Shown here: positions 49,547 through 60,255 of the stretch, piece by piece
How positions within the stretch are numbered: position 1 is the stretch's first letter
Layout: each line of letters begins with the position of its first letter
From: Allobosea sp. BH3
GTDB taxonomy: Bacteria; Pseudomonadota; Alphaproteobacteria; Rhizobiales; Beijerinckiaceae
Length of the DNA: 64,000 bases
NCBI RefSeq assembly: GCF_025499465.1
Contig: NZ_JAIMCA010000003.1
Coordinates: 310,001-374,000, forward strand
Direction: 5' to 3'
Program-made: the position numbers and the translations under genes
Notes under the pieces: generated by a model
Seen by the model: the letters and a program-made list of their open reading frames with translations, nothing else
The model's database searches: none
Told to the model about the DNA's origin: nothing

Positions 49547-50752
49547 TCACTCCTCTTCGGGCAGGCGGATCGTCGCCGTCGCCAGCGCCGCCAGCCCCTC
49601 GCGCCGGCCGGTGAAGCCCATGCGCTCGGAGGTCGTGGCCTTGATCGCGACCTTCCCGACCGGCACGCCCGCGACGGCCGCGATCTCGGCACGGATGGCG
49701 TCGCGATGCGGGCCGACCTTGGGCGCCTCGCAGACGATGGTGAGGTCGAGATGGTCGATCCGCCCGCCGCGCTCGCGCACGCGATCCGCCGCGAAGGCCA
49801 GGAAGCGAGCCGAGGCCGCGCCGCGCCATTGCGGGTCGCTTGGCGGGAAATGCGTGCCGATATCGCCATCGGCCAGCGCACCGAGGAGGGCGTCCGTCAG
49901 GGCATGCAGCGCGACATCGCCATCCGAATGGGCGACGACGCCGTGGTCGTGTCCGATCCTGATCCCGCCCAGCCAGACATGATCGCCGGGCCCGAAGGCA
50001 TGGACGTCGTAGCCGGTGCCGACACGCGTCACGAGCACCTTGCCGGAGCGGGACGCCGCGCGCAGGAAATCCTCGGCATGGGTCAGCTTGATATTCGCCG
50101 GATCCCCCGGGAAGGTCGCGACAGGATGGCCAGCCCATTCCATCAGGGCGGCATCGTCGGTGAACCCGTGCAGCTGCGCGGCCTGGGCAGCCTCATGGGC
50201 TTTCAGCAGGGGTCCGAAACGGAAGGCCTGTGGGGTCTGGACGCTGACGAGCTGGTCGCGTGGCGGCGTTTCGGCGACATGGCCGCTGGCGTCGGTCCGC
50301 TTCACCGTGTCGGTCACCGGCAAGGCCGGGATCGCAGCGAGCTCGCTCCCGCCGAGCCTCCCGACGGCCGCCGCGATCTGCGCAGGAGAGACGAAGGGGC
50401 GCGCGGCATCGTGAACGAGCACGATGCCTTCGAAGCCCTGCCGCGAGAGGGCGAGCAGACCGCGCCTCACCGACTCCTGACGAGTCGTGCCGCCGAGCGT
50501 CGGCGCGGAAAGACGAGAGCTGTCGAGGCCGGCCACCGCGTCGGCATAGCGGCCCTCGTCGCCATCGCCGATCACCACGCCGATGCGGCCGATGGACGGA
50601 TCGGCGAGAAAGGGCAGCAGGGCATGGGCCAGCACGGGACGACCATTGACGAGGCGATACTGCTTCGGTTCTCCGCCTCCGGCGCGCAGGCCTTTTCCGG
50701 CCGCGACGAGCAGGGCGGCGACGGGCATCGACGCGTCGGGATTGTTCTGCAA
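49547..50752 (-). CDS. ispDF: Bifunctional IspD/IspF isoprenoid enzyme
   Basis: A 401-residue fusion of 4-diphosphocytidyl-2-C-methylerythritol synthase (Isp[29 protein letters not shown]) and 2-C-methylerythritol 2,4-cyclodiphosphate synthase (Isp[29 protein letters not shown]) of the MEP pathway. The fusion is typical of alphaproteobacteria. The start is TTG 50752 (AGGA about twelve bases upstream) or ATG 50728. Divergent from dusB. Confidence 0.95.
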   Translation of the reverse strand: MQNNPDASMPVAALLVAAGKGLRAGGGEPKQYRLVNGRPVLAHALLPFLADPSIGRIGVVIGDGDEGRYADAVAGLDSSRLSAPTLGGTTRQESVRRGLLALSRQGFEGIVLVHDAARPFVSPAQIAAAVGRLGGSELAAIPALPVTDTVKRTDASGHVAETPPRDQLVSVQTPQAFRFGPLLKAHEAAQAAQLHGFTDDAALMEWAGHPVATFPGDPANIKLTHAEDFLRAASRSGKVLVTRVGTGYDVHAFGPGDHVWLGGIRIGHDHGVVAHSDGDVALHALTDALLGALADGDIGTHFPPSDPQWRGAASARFLAFAADRVRERGGRIDHLDLTIVCEAPKVGPHRDAIRAEIAAVAGVPVGKVAIKATTSERMGFTGRREGLAALATATIRLPEEE

Positions 50753-50892
50753 GGGCGGGCGTCCTGGCTAAGCAAGCGGGTTACACGGGCAGCCATAGCC
50801 AATTTCGTCGGCATGCGGCAGGGGGGGCGGCGCTGCTGCATTGCAATATCCGCTTGCATTGGCTTGCGCTTCTGCAGCAATGTCCAATAAAT

Positions 50893-51921
50893 ATGCATAA
50901 TCGCGGCTGCCTCAAAAGCAGGCTGAACATTTTGAATATCGCTGGAATTTCAATTCGCTCCCGCGCCTTCCTGGCGCCGATGTCCGGCGTGACCGACATC
51001 GTGATGCGCCGCATCGCTGCGCGCCGGCATGCCGGGATCGTGGTCTCGGAGATGGTCGCTTCGGACGAGTTCGTCCGCGGCAGCGAGGAAGCGCGCATCC
51101 GCGCCGAGGGCGACGGCGTCTCGCCGCATGTCGTGCAGCTCGCCGGCTGCGATCCGCACTGGCTCGGCGAGGCGGCCCGCCTGGCGGAGGCCAATGGTGC
51201 TGCGATCGTCGACATCAATATGGGCTGCCCCGCCAAGAAGGTGACGGGCGGCTGGGCCGGATCGGCGCTGATGCGCGACCTCGACCATGCCTTGACGCTG
51301 GTCGAGGCGGCCGTGGCTGCGGTCAAGATTCCGATCACTGTGAAGATGCGGCTGGGCTGGGACGACGCCTCGCGCAATGCGCCTGAGCTCGCCCGCCGGG
51401 CGGTCGCTGCCGGGGCGCAAATGATCACGGTGCATGGCCGCACGCGCCAGCAATTCTACAAGGGCAGGGCGGATTGGAGCGCCATCGCCGCGGTCCGCGC
51501 CGCCGGAGATTTCCCGCTGGTGGCGAATGGTGACATCCACGATTCCGAGGACGCCCGAACCTGCCTGGAGCAGTCCGGTGCCGATTTCGTGATGGTCGGG
51601 CGTGCCGCGCTCGGGCGCCCCTGGCTGGTCGGCGAGATCGGTGCAGAGCTCGATGGCCGCGACCCCGAAAAACTGACGGTTTCGGAGAAGCTCGCGCTCG
51701 CCTGCGAGCATTACGAAGGGCTGCTGTCCCTGATGGGCATTGCGCATGGCGTGCGCCATGCGCGCAAGCATCTCGCCGCCTATGCGGATGAGGCCGTCGC
51801 GGCGGGCTGCGCACCCGATGCCGAACGCCGCCGTAGCCTGCTGACTTCAGACGATCCCCAAGTGGTCCTTGCGGCCCTGAGGGGACTGTTTTCCACCGAA
51901 TATGACCGCGTTGCAGCCTGA
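50893..51921 (+). CDS. dusB: tRNA-dihydrouridine synthase B
   Basis: A 342-residue FMN enzyme that reduces uridine in the tRNA D-loop. The catalytic Cys is in [19 protein letters not shown], with FMN-site motifs [18 protein letters not shown] and NGDI. The start may be ATG 50893 or a TTG at 50935; 50893 is chosen because AT-rich DNA lies just upstream. It heads the dusB-ntrB-ntrC-ntrY-ntrX order that is conserved in alphaproteobacteria. Confidence 0.93.
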   Translation: MHNRGCLKSRLNILNIAGISIRSRAFLAPMSGVTDIVMRRIAARRHAGIVVSEMVASDEFVRGSEEARIRAEGDGVSPHVVQLAGCDPHWLGEAARLAEANGAAIVDINMGCPAKKVTGGWAGSALMRDLDHALTLVEAAVAAVKIPITVKMRLGWDDASRNAPELARRAVAAGAQMITVHGRTRQQFYKGRADWSAIAAVRAAGDFPLVANGDIHDSEDARTCLEQSGADFVMVGRAALGRPWLVGEIGAELDGRDPEKLTVSEKLALACEHYEGLLSLMGIAHGVRHARKHLAAYADEAVAAGCAPDAERRRSLLTSDDPQVVLAALRGLFSTEYDRVAA

Positions 51922-51941
51922 GTAGTGGAAGGAGGGGCCAG

Positions 51942-53090
51942 ATGACGGCGATGTTTGCCGAAAAGGGGCTCGAAAGCAGGAGTACATACCTGCTTGACCC
52001 GATTGAGGTGCAGGCCCTGAACGTCCTGCCCATGCCCGTCCTGGTGATCGGCGACGGGCATGCGGTGATCTATGCCAATACGGCGGCCGAGGATTTCTTC
52101 CAGTCCAGCGCCGCGCTGCTGAAACGCCAGCGCATTGATGATCTCATCGCCTTCGGCTCGCCTGTGCTGGGGTTGATCGAAGAGGTGCAGCGCCGCGGTG
52201 CCAGCGTCAGCGAATATCGCCTCGATCTGGGCTCGCCCCGCCTCGGCATTGATCGCATCGTCGATGTTTTTGCCTCTCCGTTGCCCAGCCAGGGCGATGC
52301 AGTCGTCCTAATGCTGCAAGAACGGACAATTGCTGAAAAAATGGACAGACAACTGACGCACAGGGGGGCTGCCCGTTCGATCACCGCACTCGGCGCCATG
52401 CTGGCTCATGAGATCAAGAACCCGCTGTCCGGCATTCGCGGTGCGGCTCAGCTGCTCGAAGGCTCGATCCCGGATTCGGACCGGATGTTGACCCAGCTGA
52501 TCTGCGACGAAACGGATCGGATCGTGAAACTGGTCGAGCGAGTGGAACTCTTCGGCGACGAACGCCCGAGCGAGCGCGACCCTGTCAACGTCCATGACGT
52601 GCTCGACCATGTGAAGAGGCTGGCCCAGTCCGGATTCGCCCGGCACATCCGCTTCACAGAGGTCTACGACCCCTCGCTGCCGCCGGTTTCCGGCAATCGG
52701 GACCAACTGGTTCAGGTTCTGCTCAACCTGGTGAAGAACGCCGCGGAAGCCATTGGCGAACATGCGATCGACGGCGAGATCATGCTGACTACGGCTTATC
52801 GCCCGGGTATCCGCATGCAGGTTCCCGGCTCGCAGGAGCGCATCGCGCTGCCGCTCGAGATCGGCGTCCGCGACAACGGCCCCGGAGTGCCGCCGGATCT
52901 GGTCCAGCACCTGTTCGATCCCTTCGTCACGACCAAGGCCCAGGGAAGTGGCCTTGGACTTGCACTCGTGGCCAAAGTGATCGGGGACCACGGCGGAATC
53001 GTCGAATGCGAGTCCGTTCCCCGCCGCACGCATTTCAGGATTCTCCTGCCGCTGCACCAGCTCGGTCACGGCAGTCAACGCAAGGCCTAA
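51942..53090 (+). CDS. ntrB: Nitrogen sensor histidine kinase NtrB
   Basis: A 382-residue soluble kinase-phosphatase that, under PII control, sets phosphorylation of NtrC. The N-terminal PAS domain (about 25-130) is followed by the H-box [19 protein letters not shown] (His about residue 156), then N and G boxes ([32 protein letters not shown]). 20 bases after dusB and nine before ntrC. Confidence 0.95.
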   Translation: MTAMFAEKGLESRSTYLLDPIEVQALNVLPMPVLVIGDGHAVIYANTAAEDFFQSSAALLKRQRIDDLIAFGSPVLGLIEEVQRRGASVSEYRLDLGSPRLGIDRIVDVFASPLPSQGDAVVLMLQERTIAEKMDRQLTHRGAARSITALGAMLAHEIKNPLSGIRGAAQLLEGSIPDSDRMLTQLICDETDRIVKLVERVELFGDERPSERDPVNVHDVLDHVKRLAQSGFARHIRFTEVYDPSLPPVSGNRDQLVQVLLNLVKNAAEAIGEHAIDGEIMLTTAYRPGIRMQVPGSQERIALPLEIGVRDNGPGVPPDLVQHLFDPFVTTKAQGSGLGLALVAKVIGDHGGIVECESVPRRTHFRILLPLHQLGHGSQRKA

Positions 53091-53098
53091 CAGAACAG

Positions 53099-54550
53099 AT
53101 GCCGACAGGTCACATCCTCGTCGCCGACGACGACGCCGCGATCCGCACCGTGCTCAATCAGGCGCTCGCCCGCGCCGGTTATGAGGTGCGGACCACCGGC
53201 CAGGCTGCGACGCTCTGGACTTGGGCTGCCCAGGGACTGGGCGACCTGATCATCACCGACGTCGTCATGCCGGACGGCAACGCCTTCGATCTGCTGCCCC
53301 GCATCAAGCGGGTTCGGCCCGAACTGCCGATCATCGTGATGAGCGCGCAGAACACCTTCATGACGGCGATCAAGGCGTCCGAGCGCGGAGCCTATGAATA
53401 TCTGCCGAAGCCCTTCGACCTGAAGGAGCTCGTGGCCATCGTCGGGCGGGCCATGTCGCGGCCGCGCGGCGGCGACGCCCGCAGCCATGCGGCAGAGCCG
53501 GAGGATATCCCGCTGATCGGCCGCTCGCCGGCGATGCAGGATGTCTACCGTGCGCTGGCGCGGCTCATGCCGATCGACCTGACCGTGATGATCAATGGCG
53601 AGTCCGGCACCGGCAAGGAACTGGTGGCCCGGGCGCTGCACGATTACGGCAAGCGCAAGAACGGCCCCTTCGTCGCGATCAACATGGCGGCGATCCCGAA
53701 AGACCTGATCGAGTCCGAGCTGTTCGGCCATGAAAAGGGTGCCTTCACCGGGGCGCTGACCCGCTCGTCCGGCCGTTTCGAGCAGGCGGAAGGCGGCACG
53801 CTCTTTCTCGACGAAATCGGCGACATGCCCATGGAGGCTCAGACCCGGCTCCTGCGCGTCCTGCAGCAGGGCGAATACACCACGGTCGGCGGACGCACGC
53901 CGATCAAGACCAATGTCCGCATCGTCGCTGCGACCAACAAGGATCTGCGCATTTCGATCGCGCAGGGCCTGTTCCGCGAGGACCTGTTTTTCCGCCTGAA
54001 CGTCGTGCCGATCCGCCTGCCCCCCCTGCGGGAGCGCGTGGAGGACATCCCGGACCTTGTCCGTCACTTCTTCTCGCTGGTCGAGAAGGAGGGACTGCCG
54101 CGCAAGCAGGTCGATTCGGAAGCGATGGACGTCATGCGGCGCTATCGCTGGCCGGGTAACGTGCGTGAGCTCGAAAACCTCGTCCGCCGTCTCGCCGCGC
54201 TTTATCCACAGGAGACCATCACCGCGCCGATCGTCGAGGCCGAACTGCAGCCTGCGGCCGCGGGCACGGGCTTTTCGGGCGGGCAGGCGTCGCCTGAGCG
54301 CGCGGAGACGCTCTCCGGCTCCGTCGAACGTCATCTCGGCCAGTATTTCGGTAGCTTCGGCGACAATATCCCGCCGCCCGGGCTCTATCACCGCATTCTG
54401 CGTGAGATCGAACCGCCCTTGATCGCCGCTGCGCTGGCTGCGACTCGGGGCAATCAGATCCGGGCCGCCGAGTTGCTCGGCCTCAACCGGAACACGCTAC
54501 GCAAGAAGATTCGCGAGCTCGACATGCAGGTGGTGCGCTCGCCGCGGTGA
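53099..54550 (+). CDS. ntrC: Nitrogen response regulator NtrC (sigma-54 activator)
   Basis: A 483-residue activator: receiver domain (1-120; phosphoacceptor D54 in IITDVVMP), AAA+ domain (about 140-380; Walker A GESGTGKE, the sigma-54 contact loop GAFTGA in [12 protein letters not shown], Walker [11 protein letters not shown]), and a Fis-type HTH ([24 protein letters not shown]). It drives nitrogen-limitation genes with RpoN. Start [12 protein letters not shown]. Confidence 0.96.
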   Translation: MPTGHILVADDDAAIRTVLNQALARAGYEVRTTGQAATLWTWAAQGLGDLIITDVVMPDGNAFDLLPRIKRVRPELPIIVMSAQNTFMTAIKASERGAYEYLPKPFDLKELVAIVGRAMSRPRGGDARSHAAEPEDIPLIGRSPAMQDVYRALARLMPIDLTVMINGESGTGKELVARALHDYGKRKNGPFVAINMAAIPKDLIESELFGHEKGAFTGALTRSSGRFEQAEGGTLFLDEIGDMPMEAQTRLLRVLQQGEYTTVGGRTPIKTNVRIVAATNKDLRISIAQGLFREDLFFRLNVVPIRLPPLRERVEDIPDLVRHFFSLVEKEGLPRKQVDSEAMDVMRRYRWPGNVRELENLVRRLAALYPQETITAPIVEAELQPAAAGTGFSGGQASPERAETLSGSVERHLGQYFGSFGDNIPPPGLYHRILREIEPPLIAAALAATRGNQIRAAELLGLNRNTLRKKIRELDMQVVRSPR

Positions 54551-54679
54551 TCCGTCGGAAAAGAGCGACCTGCCTGCCTCCTTCCTGTCATATTTTGACA
54601 ACACCGTTGCGGCGGCGCATCAGTGCGCGCCGAGAGGCGATCGTTTTGTGATCGCGTTGCAACGGAGTTGTCAGAGAAC

Positions 54680-56971
54680 GTGTCCGCTTCTGTCAGCGAG
54701 ACCAGGATGGTGCCGCGCGGCGAGGAGAAGTCCCGCCGCGTCTCCGGATGGATCGGGGCGACCGTCGTCGTCCTGGCGCTGGTCTCTGCGCTGTTCACCT
54801 TTCTCGTTCTCTCCGGCGCCACGCCGATCGCGCCAGTCCACGAGGTGGTGGTCGGCGTCTTCATCCTCAATGCGCTGCTAATCCTCGCCCTCATCGTCAT
54901 CGTCGCCTTCGAGGCGGCGGTGCTGATCCGGGCTCGCAAGGCCGGCGCAGCCGCTGCCGGACTGCACGTCCGCATTGTCGGCCTGTTCAGCATCATCGCG
55001 GCCCTGCCGGCCGTGCTCGTGGCCGTGATTGCCACTTTCACGATCGAGCGCGGCCTGGAGCCCTGGTTCTCGGACCGGATGCGCGACGCGATCTTCAAAT
55101 CGGTCGAGGTGGCCGACGCCTACGCTGCCGGGCAGTGCCGCTCGCTCGGCCGCGAAATCCGCATCCTTGCCGACGATCTCACCCGCGCCAGGCCGACCTA
55201 TACCGTCGACCGCAAATGGTTCGACAATTTCATGACCGCGCGCGCCACGGCGCTGGGCGTACCCGTCGCGGCCATCATGTCGGGGCCCGACAACGTTCTT
55301 GCGCGCGCGAATATCGACGTGCTGCGCGATGCGCCCAAGCCCGATCAGGCAGCCTTCGACGACGCGCAATCCTCGCCCGAGCCGATCTGTGTAATCCCGC
55401 GCACCGGGCGCGTCTTCGGCGCATTGATGAAACTGCCGGCCTATGACAACGGCTTCCTGCACATCGCGCGCGAAGTCGATCCGCTCGCGGTCGAGTTCCC
55501 TGCGGTCGCGCGCGGGGCGGCAGTCGAGTATCTCTCGATCGATGCGCGCCGCAAAGGCGTGCAGATCGCCTTCGCCTCGATGTACGGGCTGATCGCGCTC
55601 ATCCTGCTGCTTTCGGCGATCTGGCTCGGCCTGAGCTTCGCCAACGGGCTGGTTGCGCCGATCCGGCGGATGATCCACGCGACGGACCAGGTCTCCAGCG
55701 GCAATTTCTACGTGCAGGTCCCGATCCGAAGATCCGAGGGCGACCTGGCCCATCTGGGCGAGACCTTCAACAAGATGACTGCGGAACTCCGCCGCCAGCG
55801 CGACAGCCTGGTGACGGCGAGCGAGGTCATCGACAAGCGCCGCCGCTTTACCGAGACGGTGCTCTCGGGCGTATCCTCCGGAGTGCTCAGTATCGACAGC
55901 GACGGCCACATCACGACGATCAACCGCTCGGCCGAGAGCCTGCTCGGAACCGGCGGGCGGCTGCTCGGCAAGCCGATCGAGGAGATCGCGCCTGAGGTGA
56001 CCGAGTTCGTCTCGGAGGCTTTGCACGGCCGGCAGCGCCAGAGCGCGGGGCAGGTGACGCTCAGCCGGGGCGGGCAGGACCGCATGGTCAACATCCGCGC
56101 CGCCCGCGAAGGGGAGGGGATTGGCGCGGGGCTCATCGTGACGCTCGACGACATCACCGACCTTGTCTCGGCCCAGCGCACCGCGGCATGGGCCGACGTG
56201 GCCCGCCGCATCGCCCATGAGATCAAGAATCCGCTGACCCCGATCCAGCTTTCGGCCGAACGCATCAAGCGCCGATTCGGCCGCGTCATCACCGAAGGGA
56301 AGGATGTCTTCGACCAGTGCACCGATACGATCGTTCGGCAGGTCGAGGACATCAGGCGCATGGTCGACGAGTTCTCCTCCTTCGCGCGCATGCCGAAGCC
56401 CTCGCTGGCGCAGGAGGACATCGTCGAGACCGTTCGCCAGATCGTCTTCCTCTGGAGGGTCGGCAATCCCGAGATGACGATCGAGGAGAGCTTGCCGGCT
56501 GAGCCCGCAACCGCCCGCTTCGACCGGCGGCTGATCTCGCAGGCGCTGACCAACGTCATCAAGAACGCCACGGAGGCGATCGAGGCCGTGCCGGCGGAAG
56601 AGCGCGGCGGGCCGGGCCGGATCGAGGTCAGCCTGGAACGGCGTGATGACGGGCGGATCGTCATCGACGTCATGGACAACGGCAAGGGACTGCCAGCCGA
56701 CCAGCGCCAGAAGCTGCTCGAGCCTTACATGACCACGCGCGAAGGCGGCACCGGGCTCGGCCTCGCCATCGTGGGCAAGATTCTGGAAGACCACGGCGGC
56801 GGCATCGAACTGCTCGACCGCCCCGACGCAGCCAGCGGGACCAGGGGCGCCCGCATCCGGCTGTGGTTCCCCGAGACCGGCCCCGCCCAGGACGAAGAGA
56901 GTGGCGATGTGGCGGCCCAAAAGGGCCCCTCATCGTCCGATCAAGAGATGAGGAATGGGATACGCCTATGA
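54680..56971 (+). CDS. ntrY: Sensor histidine kinase NtrY
   Basis: About 763 residues: several N-terminal membrane helices, a periplasmic region, a fourth helix near residue 320, a HAMP domain, a PAS domain (ETVLSGVSSGVLSIDSDGHI), and the kinase core (His about 513 in [30 protein letters not shown]). NtrY/NtrX sense redox or nitrogen state. The start is uncertain: GTG 54623, GTG 54680 or ATG 54707. Its TGA overlaps the ntrX ATG by four bases. Confidence 0.92.
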   Translation: MSASVSETRMVPRGEEKSRRVSGWIGATVVVLALVSALFTFLVLSGATPIAPVHEVVVGVFILNALLILALIVIVAFEAAVLIRARKAGAAAAGLHVRIVGLFSIIAALPAVLVAVIATFTIERGLEPWFSDRMRDAIFKSVEVADAYAAGQCRSLGREIRILADDLTRARPTYTVDRKWFDNFMTARATALGVPVAAIMSGPDNVLARANIDVLRDAPKPDQAAFDDAQSSPEPICVIPRTGRVFGALMKLPAYDNGFLHIAREVDPLAVEFPAVARGAAVEYLSIDARRKGVQIAFASMYGLIALILLLSAIWLGLSFANGLVAPIRRMIHATDQVSSGNFYVQVPIRRSEGDLAHLGETFNKMTAELRRQRDSLVTASEVIDKRRRFTETVLSGVSSGVLSIDSDGHITTINRSAESLLGTGGRLLGKPIEEIAPEVTEFVSEALHGRQRQSAGQVTLSRGGQDRMVNIRAAREGEGIGAGLIVTLDDITDLVSAQRTAAWADVARRIAHEIKNPLTPIQLSAERIKRRFGRVITEGKDVFDQCTDTIVRQVEDIRRMVDEFSSFARMPKPSLAQEDIVETVRQIVFLWRVGNPEMTIEESLPAEPATARFDRRLISQALTNVIKNATEAIEAVPAEERGGPGRIEVSLERRDDGRIVIDVMDNGKGLPADQRQKLLEPYMTTREGGTGLGLAIVGKILEDHGGGIELLDRPDAASGTRGARIRLWFPETGPAQDEESGDVAAQKGPSSSDQEMRNGIRL

Positions 56972-58335
56972 GCGCTGACATCCTGGTGGTGGACGACGAA
57001 GTCGACATCCGCGATCTGGTCGCCGGCCTTCTCGAGGATGAGGGCTACCGCACCCGCAAGGCGGGCTCCGCCGACGAGGCGCTGGCGGCTATCGCCGCGC
57101 GCCGGCCCAACCTCGTCTTCCTCGACATCTGGCTGCAGGGCAGCCGGCTCGACGGGCTGCAGGTGCTTGAGATCATCAAGGAGAACCATCCCGACCTCGC
57201 TGTCGTGATGATCTCCGGCCACGGCAACATCGAGACGGCCGTCTCCGCCATCAAGAGCGGCGCCTACGACTTCATCGAGAAGCCGTTCAAGGCGGACCGG
57301 CTCGTGCTCGTCGCCGAGCGCGCGCTGGAGGCCTCGCGCCTGCGCCGCGAGGTCCGCGACCTGAAGACGCGCTCGGTCCAGGCCAACCGCATCGTCGGCC
57401 GCACCACCGTCGTGAACCAGCTGCGCCAGACGATCGAGCGCGTCGCGCCGACCAATGCGCGCGTGCTCATCACCGGCGAGCCCGGCTGCGGCAAGGAGCT
57501 GACAGCGCGCACGCTGCACGAATCGTCCAGCCGCTCGAGCGGGCCCTTCGTCGTCATCAACGCGGCGACGATTACCCCCGAGACGATGGAGGAGGAGCTC
57601 TTCGGCGTCGAGGGCGGCGACGGACGTTCACGGCGGATCGGCGCGCTCGAGGAGGCGCATGGCGGCTCGCTCTATATCGACGAGATCGGCGACATGCCGC
57701 GCGAGACGCAGAACCGCATCCTGCGTGTGCTGGTCGACCAGAATTTCCAGCGTGTCGGCGGCGCGACAAGGGTCCATGTCGATGTCCGGATCGTCTCGTC
57801 GTCGAGCCGCGATCTGGCGCGGCTCATCGCCGATGGGCACTTCCGGGAGGACCTCTACCATCGGCTGAGCGTGGTCCCGATCAAGGTGCCACCCCTCTCG
57901 GAGCGACGCGAGGACGTGCCGGAGCTGATCGAGTTCTTCATGGACCAGATTTCGGTCGCGACGGGCCTGCCCAAGCGCAGGATCGGCTCGGATGCCATGG
58001 CGGTGCTGCAGTCCCATGAATGGCCCGGGAACGTCCGGGAGCTGCGCAACAACGTCGAGCGGCTGATGATCCTGACCAAGGGGGATCCGAGCGCCGAGGT
58101 CACGGTCGAGATGCTGCCGGCCGAGGTCGGCGCCATGGTGCCGACGACGCCCTCTGGCTCCGGCGGCGAGCGGCTGATGAGTCTGCCCCTGCGCGATGCG
58201 CGCGAGATTTTCGAGCGCGAGTACCTCGTTGCGCAGATCTCGCGCTTCTCCGGCAACATCTCGCGTACCGCCGAGTTCATCGGCATGGAGCGCTCGGCAC
58301 TGCATCGCAAGCTCAAGTCGCTCGGCGTCGGCTGA
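56968..58335 (+). CDS. ntrX: Response regulator NtrX lacking GAFTGA
   Basis: A 455-residue NtrC-family regulator with a receiver domain (phosphoacceptor D53 in VFLDIWLQGSR), AAA+ domain (Walker A GEPGCGKE, Walker B GSLYIDEIGD) and a Fis-type HTH (NISRTAEFIGMERSALHRKLKSLG). Where NtrC has GAFTGA, NtrX reads ELFGVEGGDGRSRRIGALEEA, so the sigma-54 contact loop is missing. It is therefore likely a sigma-70-type regulator or repressor. ATG overlaps the ntrY stop. Confidence 0.95.
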   Translation: MSADILVVDDEVDIRDLVAGLLEDEGYRTRKAGSADEALAAIAARRPNLVFLDIWLQGSRLDGLQVLEIIKENHPDLAVVMISGHGNIETAVSAIKSGAYDFIEKPFKADRLVLVAERALEASRLRREVRDLKTRSVQANRIVGRTTVVNQLRQTIERVAPTNARVLITGEPGCGKELTARTLHESSSRSSGPFVVINAATITPETMEEELFGVEGGDGRSRRIGALEEAHGGSLYIDEIGDMPRETQNRILRVLVDQNFQRVGGATRVHVDVRIVSSSSRDLARLIADGHFREDLYHRLSVVPIKVPPLSERREDVPELIEFFMDQISVATGLPKRRIGSDAMAVLQSHEWPGNVRELRNNVERLMILTKGDPSAEVTVEMLPAEVGAMVPTTPSGSGGERLMSLPLRDAREIFEREYLVAQISRFSGNISRTAEFIGMERSALHRKLKSLGVG

Positions 58336-58376
58336 GAGCGGCTGGACTGCCTGTCGCTTGGGCGCATCTGCGCTCA

Positions 58377-58393
58377 ACGCAGGGGCCCTGCGT
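58377..58393. promoter_or_regulatory. 17-bp palindrome upstream of hfq
   Basis: ACGCAGGGGCCCTGCGT is a perfect 8-bp inverted repeat around one G, 42 bp after the ntrX stop. A TTGCGT (58415-58420) and TCTAAT (58439-58444) with 18-base spacing lie just downstream and could be a sigma-70 type promoter for hfq. The palindrome could be the ntrX terminator or an operator; no T run follows. Confidence 0.4.
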
Positions 58394-58549
58394 AAAAACG
58401 CGGCTATGCTGCACTTGCGTTGTAGGTGAACTCGACGGTCTAATAAGGCATCGGGCTCCGAGGTCGGCGGAATACGCCGTCGGTCGTAACGGGGCGAACT
58501 GGATCGCGGGGCGTAAACCGATCGGCGATCCCAACAAAAGGGACTACCC

Positions 58550-58798
58550 ATGGCCGCTGAGCGGGCACAGAACCTCCAGGACACCTTTCTCAATCACGTC
58601 CGCAAGCAGAAGATTCCGCTGACGATCTTCCTCGTGAACGGCGTCAAGCTGCAGGGCGTCGTCACCTGGTTCGACAATTTCTGCGTGCTGTTGCGGCGTG
58701 ACGGGCATTCGCAGCTGGTCTACAAGCACGCGATCTCGACCATCATGCCGGGCCATCCTGTGCAGCTGTTCGAGCCCGAGGAAACGGACAAGAACTGA
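58550..58798 (+). CDS. hfq: RNA chaperone Hfq
   Basis: An 82-residue Sm-like hexamer that pairs small RNAs with mRNAs. It has Sm1 ([28 protein letters not shown]) and Sm2 ([11 protein letters not shown]) motifs, and the short C-terminal tail of alphaproteobacterial Hfq. AAAGGGA seven bases before ATG 58550. hflX follows one base after the stop, the conserved hfq-hflX pair. Confidence 0.97.
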   Translation: MAAERAQNLQDTFLNHVRKQKIPLTIFLVNGVKLQGVVTWFDNFCVLLRRDGHSQLVYKHAISTIMPGHPVQLFEPEETDKN

Positions 58799-58799
58799 T

Positions 58800-60200
58800 T
58801 TGGCGGCCAGCCGCGGAAGCGACAAGGAACGAGCGGCTACGAAGGTTACAGGCCTCAAGCCGCTCGACGAGATCGAACGCGAGATCGCGGCGAACACGCG
58901 CGCCTATGTCGTCGGTCCCTATCTCCAGAAGCGCGGCGTCGCGCTCGATGCCAACCAGCGTTCCTTCGCCGCCCGCCTCGATGAGGCGGTCGGCCTTGCC
59001 GCTGCGATCGACCTCACCGTGGTCGAGCCGGTGCAGGTGCTGCTCACGGCGCTGAGGCCCGCGACCTATCTCGGCAAGGGCAAGGTCGAAGAACTGGCCG
59101 AGCGCATCAAGATCGAGGAGATAAGCCTCGTCGTGATGGATTGCGCGCTCTCGCCGGTCCAGCAGCGCAATCTCGAAAAGGTCTTCGGCTGCAAGGTCAT
59201 CGACCGTACCGGCCTCATTCTTGAGATCTTCGGCCGGCGCGCCCGCACCAAGGAGGGCGCGCTTCAGGTCGAGCTTGCCCATCTCAACTATCAGAAGAGC
59301 CGGTTGGTGCGGTCCTGGACTCACCTCGAACGCCAGCGCGGCGGCTTCGGCTTCCTCGGCGGTCCCGGCGAGACCCAGATCGAGGCCGACCGGCGCATCA
59401 TCCAGGAGCGGATGACCAAGATCGAGCGCGATCTGGAGTCCGTGAAGCGCACCCGTTCCCTGCACCGCGCCAGCCGCAAGCGCGTGCCTTATCCCGTCGT
59501 CGCACTGGTCGGCTACACGAACGCCGGCAAGTCGACCCTGTTCAACCGGCTCACTTCAGCCGAGGTGCTGGCGCAGGACATGCTCTTCGCCACGCTCGAC
59601 CCGACGGCGCGCGCGATCAAGCTGCCGCATGGCGCGCGGATCATGCTGTCCGATACCGTCGGCTTCATTTCCGACCTGCCCACGCAGCTCATCGCCGCCT
59701 TCCGCGCGACGCTGGAGGATGCGATCGAGGCAGACGTCCTGCTGCATGTCCGCGACGTCTCGCATGAGGACACGCAGGCGCAGGCCGCCGATGTCCAGGC
59801 GATCCTGCGCGACCTCGGCATCAACCCGGATGACGGCAACCGCGTCGTCGAGGTCTGGAACAAGTCCGATCTTCTCGACCCGGCCGAGCGCGAGCGCCAG
59901 CTCGGCATCGCTTCGCTTCGGCCAGAGGGGACGCAGCCCATGCTGGTCTCGGCCCTGACGGGGGAGGGGATGGACAGGCTGACGCGCGCCATCGAGGCTC
60001 GCATCGCTCTCTCCCGGCCCGTCTATGCGCTGAGCCTTGCGCCCGGCGACGGCAAATCGCTCGCCTGGCTTCACGCCAATGGCGAGATCCTGTCGCGCGA
60101 GGATGCCGAGGACGGCGCGCTCAACCTTCTGGTCAGGCTGCCTCCGGAGCGGGAAGGGGCGTTTTCGGTGCGTTTCCCTGAGGCTCAGCGGCAGAATTGA
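58800..60200 (+). CDS. hflX: GTPase HflX
   Basis: A 466-residue ribosome-associated GTPase that splits stalled ribosomes, especially in heat stress. N-terminal HflX domain ([34 protein letters not shown]) and G domain (G1 [13 protein letters not shown]3 DTVGFI, G4 NKSD). The start is TTG 58800, one base after the hfq stop; no other in-frame start gives the conserved N-terminal [22 protein letters not shown]. Confidence 0.93.
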   Translation: MAASRGSDKERAATKVTGLKPLDEIEREIAANTRAYVVGPYLQKRGVALDANQRSFAARLDEAVGLAAAIDLTVVEPVQVLLTALRPATYLGKGKVEELAERIKIEEISLVVMDCALSPVQQRNLEKVFGCKVIDRTGLILEIFGRRARTKEGALQVELAHLNYQKSRLVRSWTHLERQRGGFGFLGGPGETQIEADRRIIQERMTKIERDLESVKRTRSLHRASRKRVPYPVVALVGYTNAGKSTLFNRLTSAEVLAQDMLFATLDPTARAIKLPHGARIMLSDTVGFISDLPTQLIAAFRATLEDAIEADVLLHVRDVSHEDTQAQAADVQAILRDLGINPDDGNRVVEVWNKSDLLDPAERERQLGIASLRPEGTQPMLVSALTGEGMDRLTRAIEARIALSRPVYALSLAPGDGKSLAWLHANGEILSREDAEDGALNLLVRLPPEREGAFSVRFPEAQRQN

Positions 60201-60255
60201 CCGGCGATATTCTCGGGCGAAGCGAAGCGCCGACCCGACCATCTCGGCCAACGAA

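Noticed and set aside
54878..56920. A 680-codon minus-strand frame over ntrY
   Set aside because: Antisense to ntrY, no domain seen, composition-driven.
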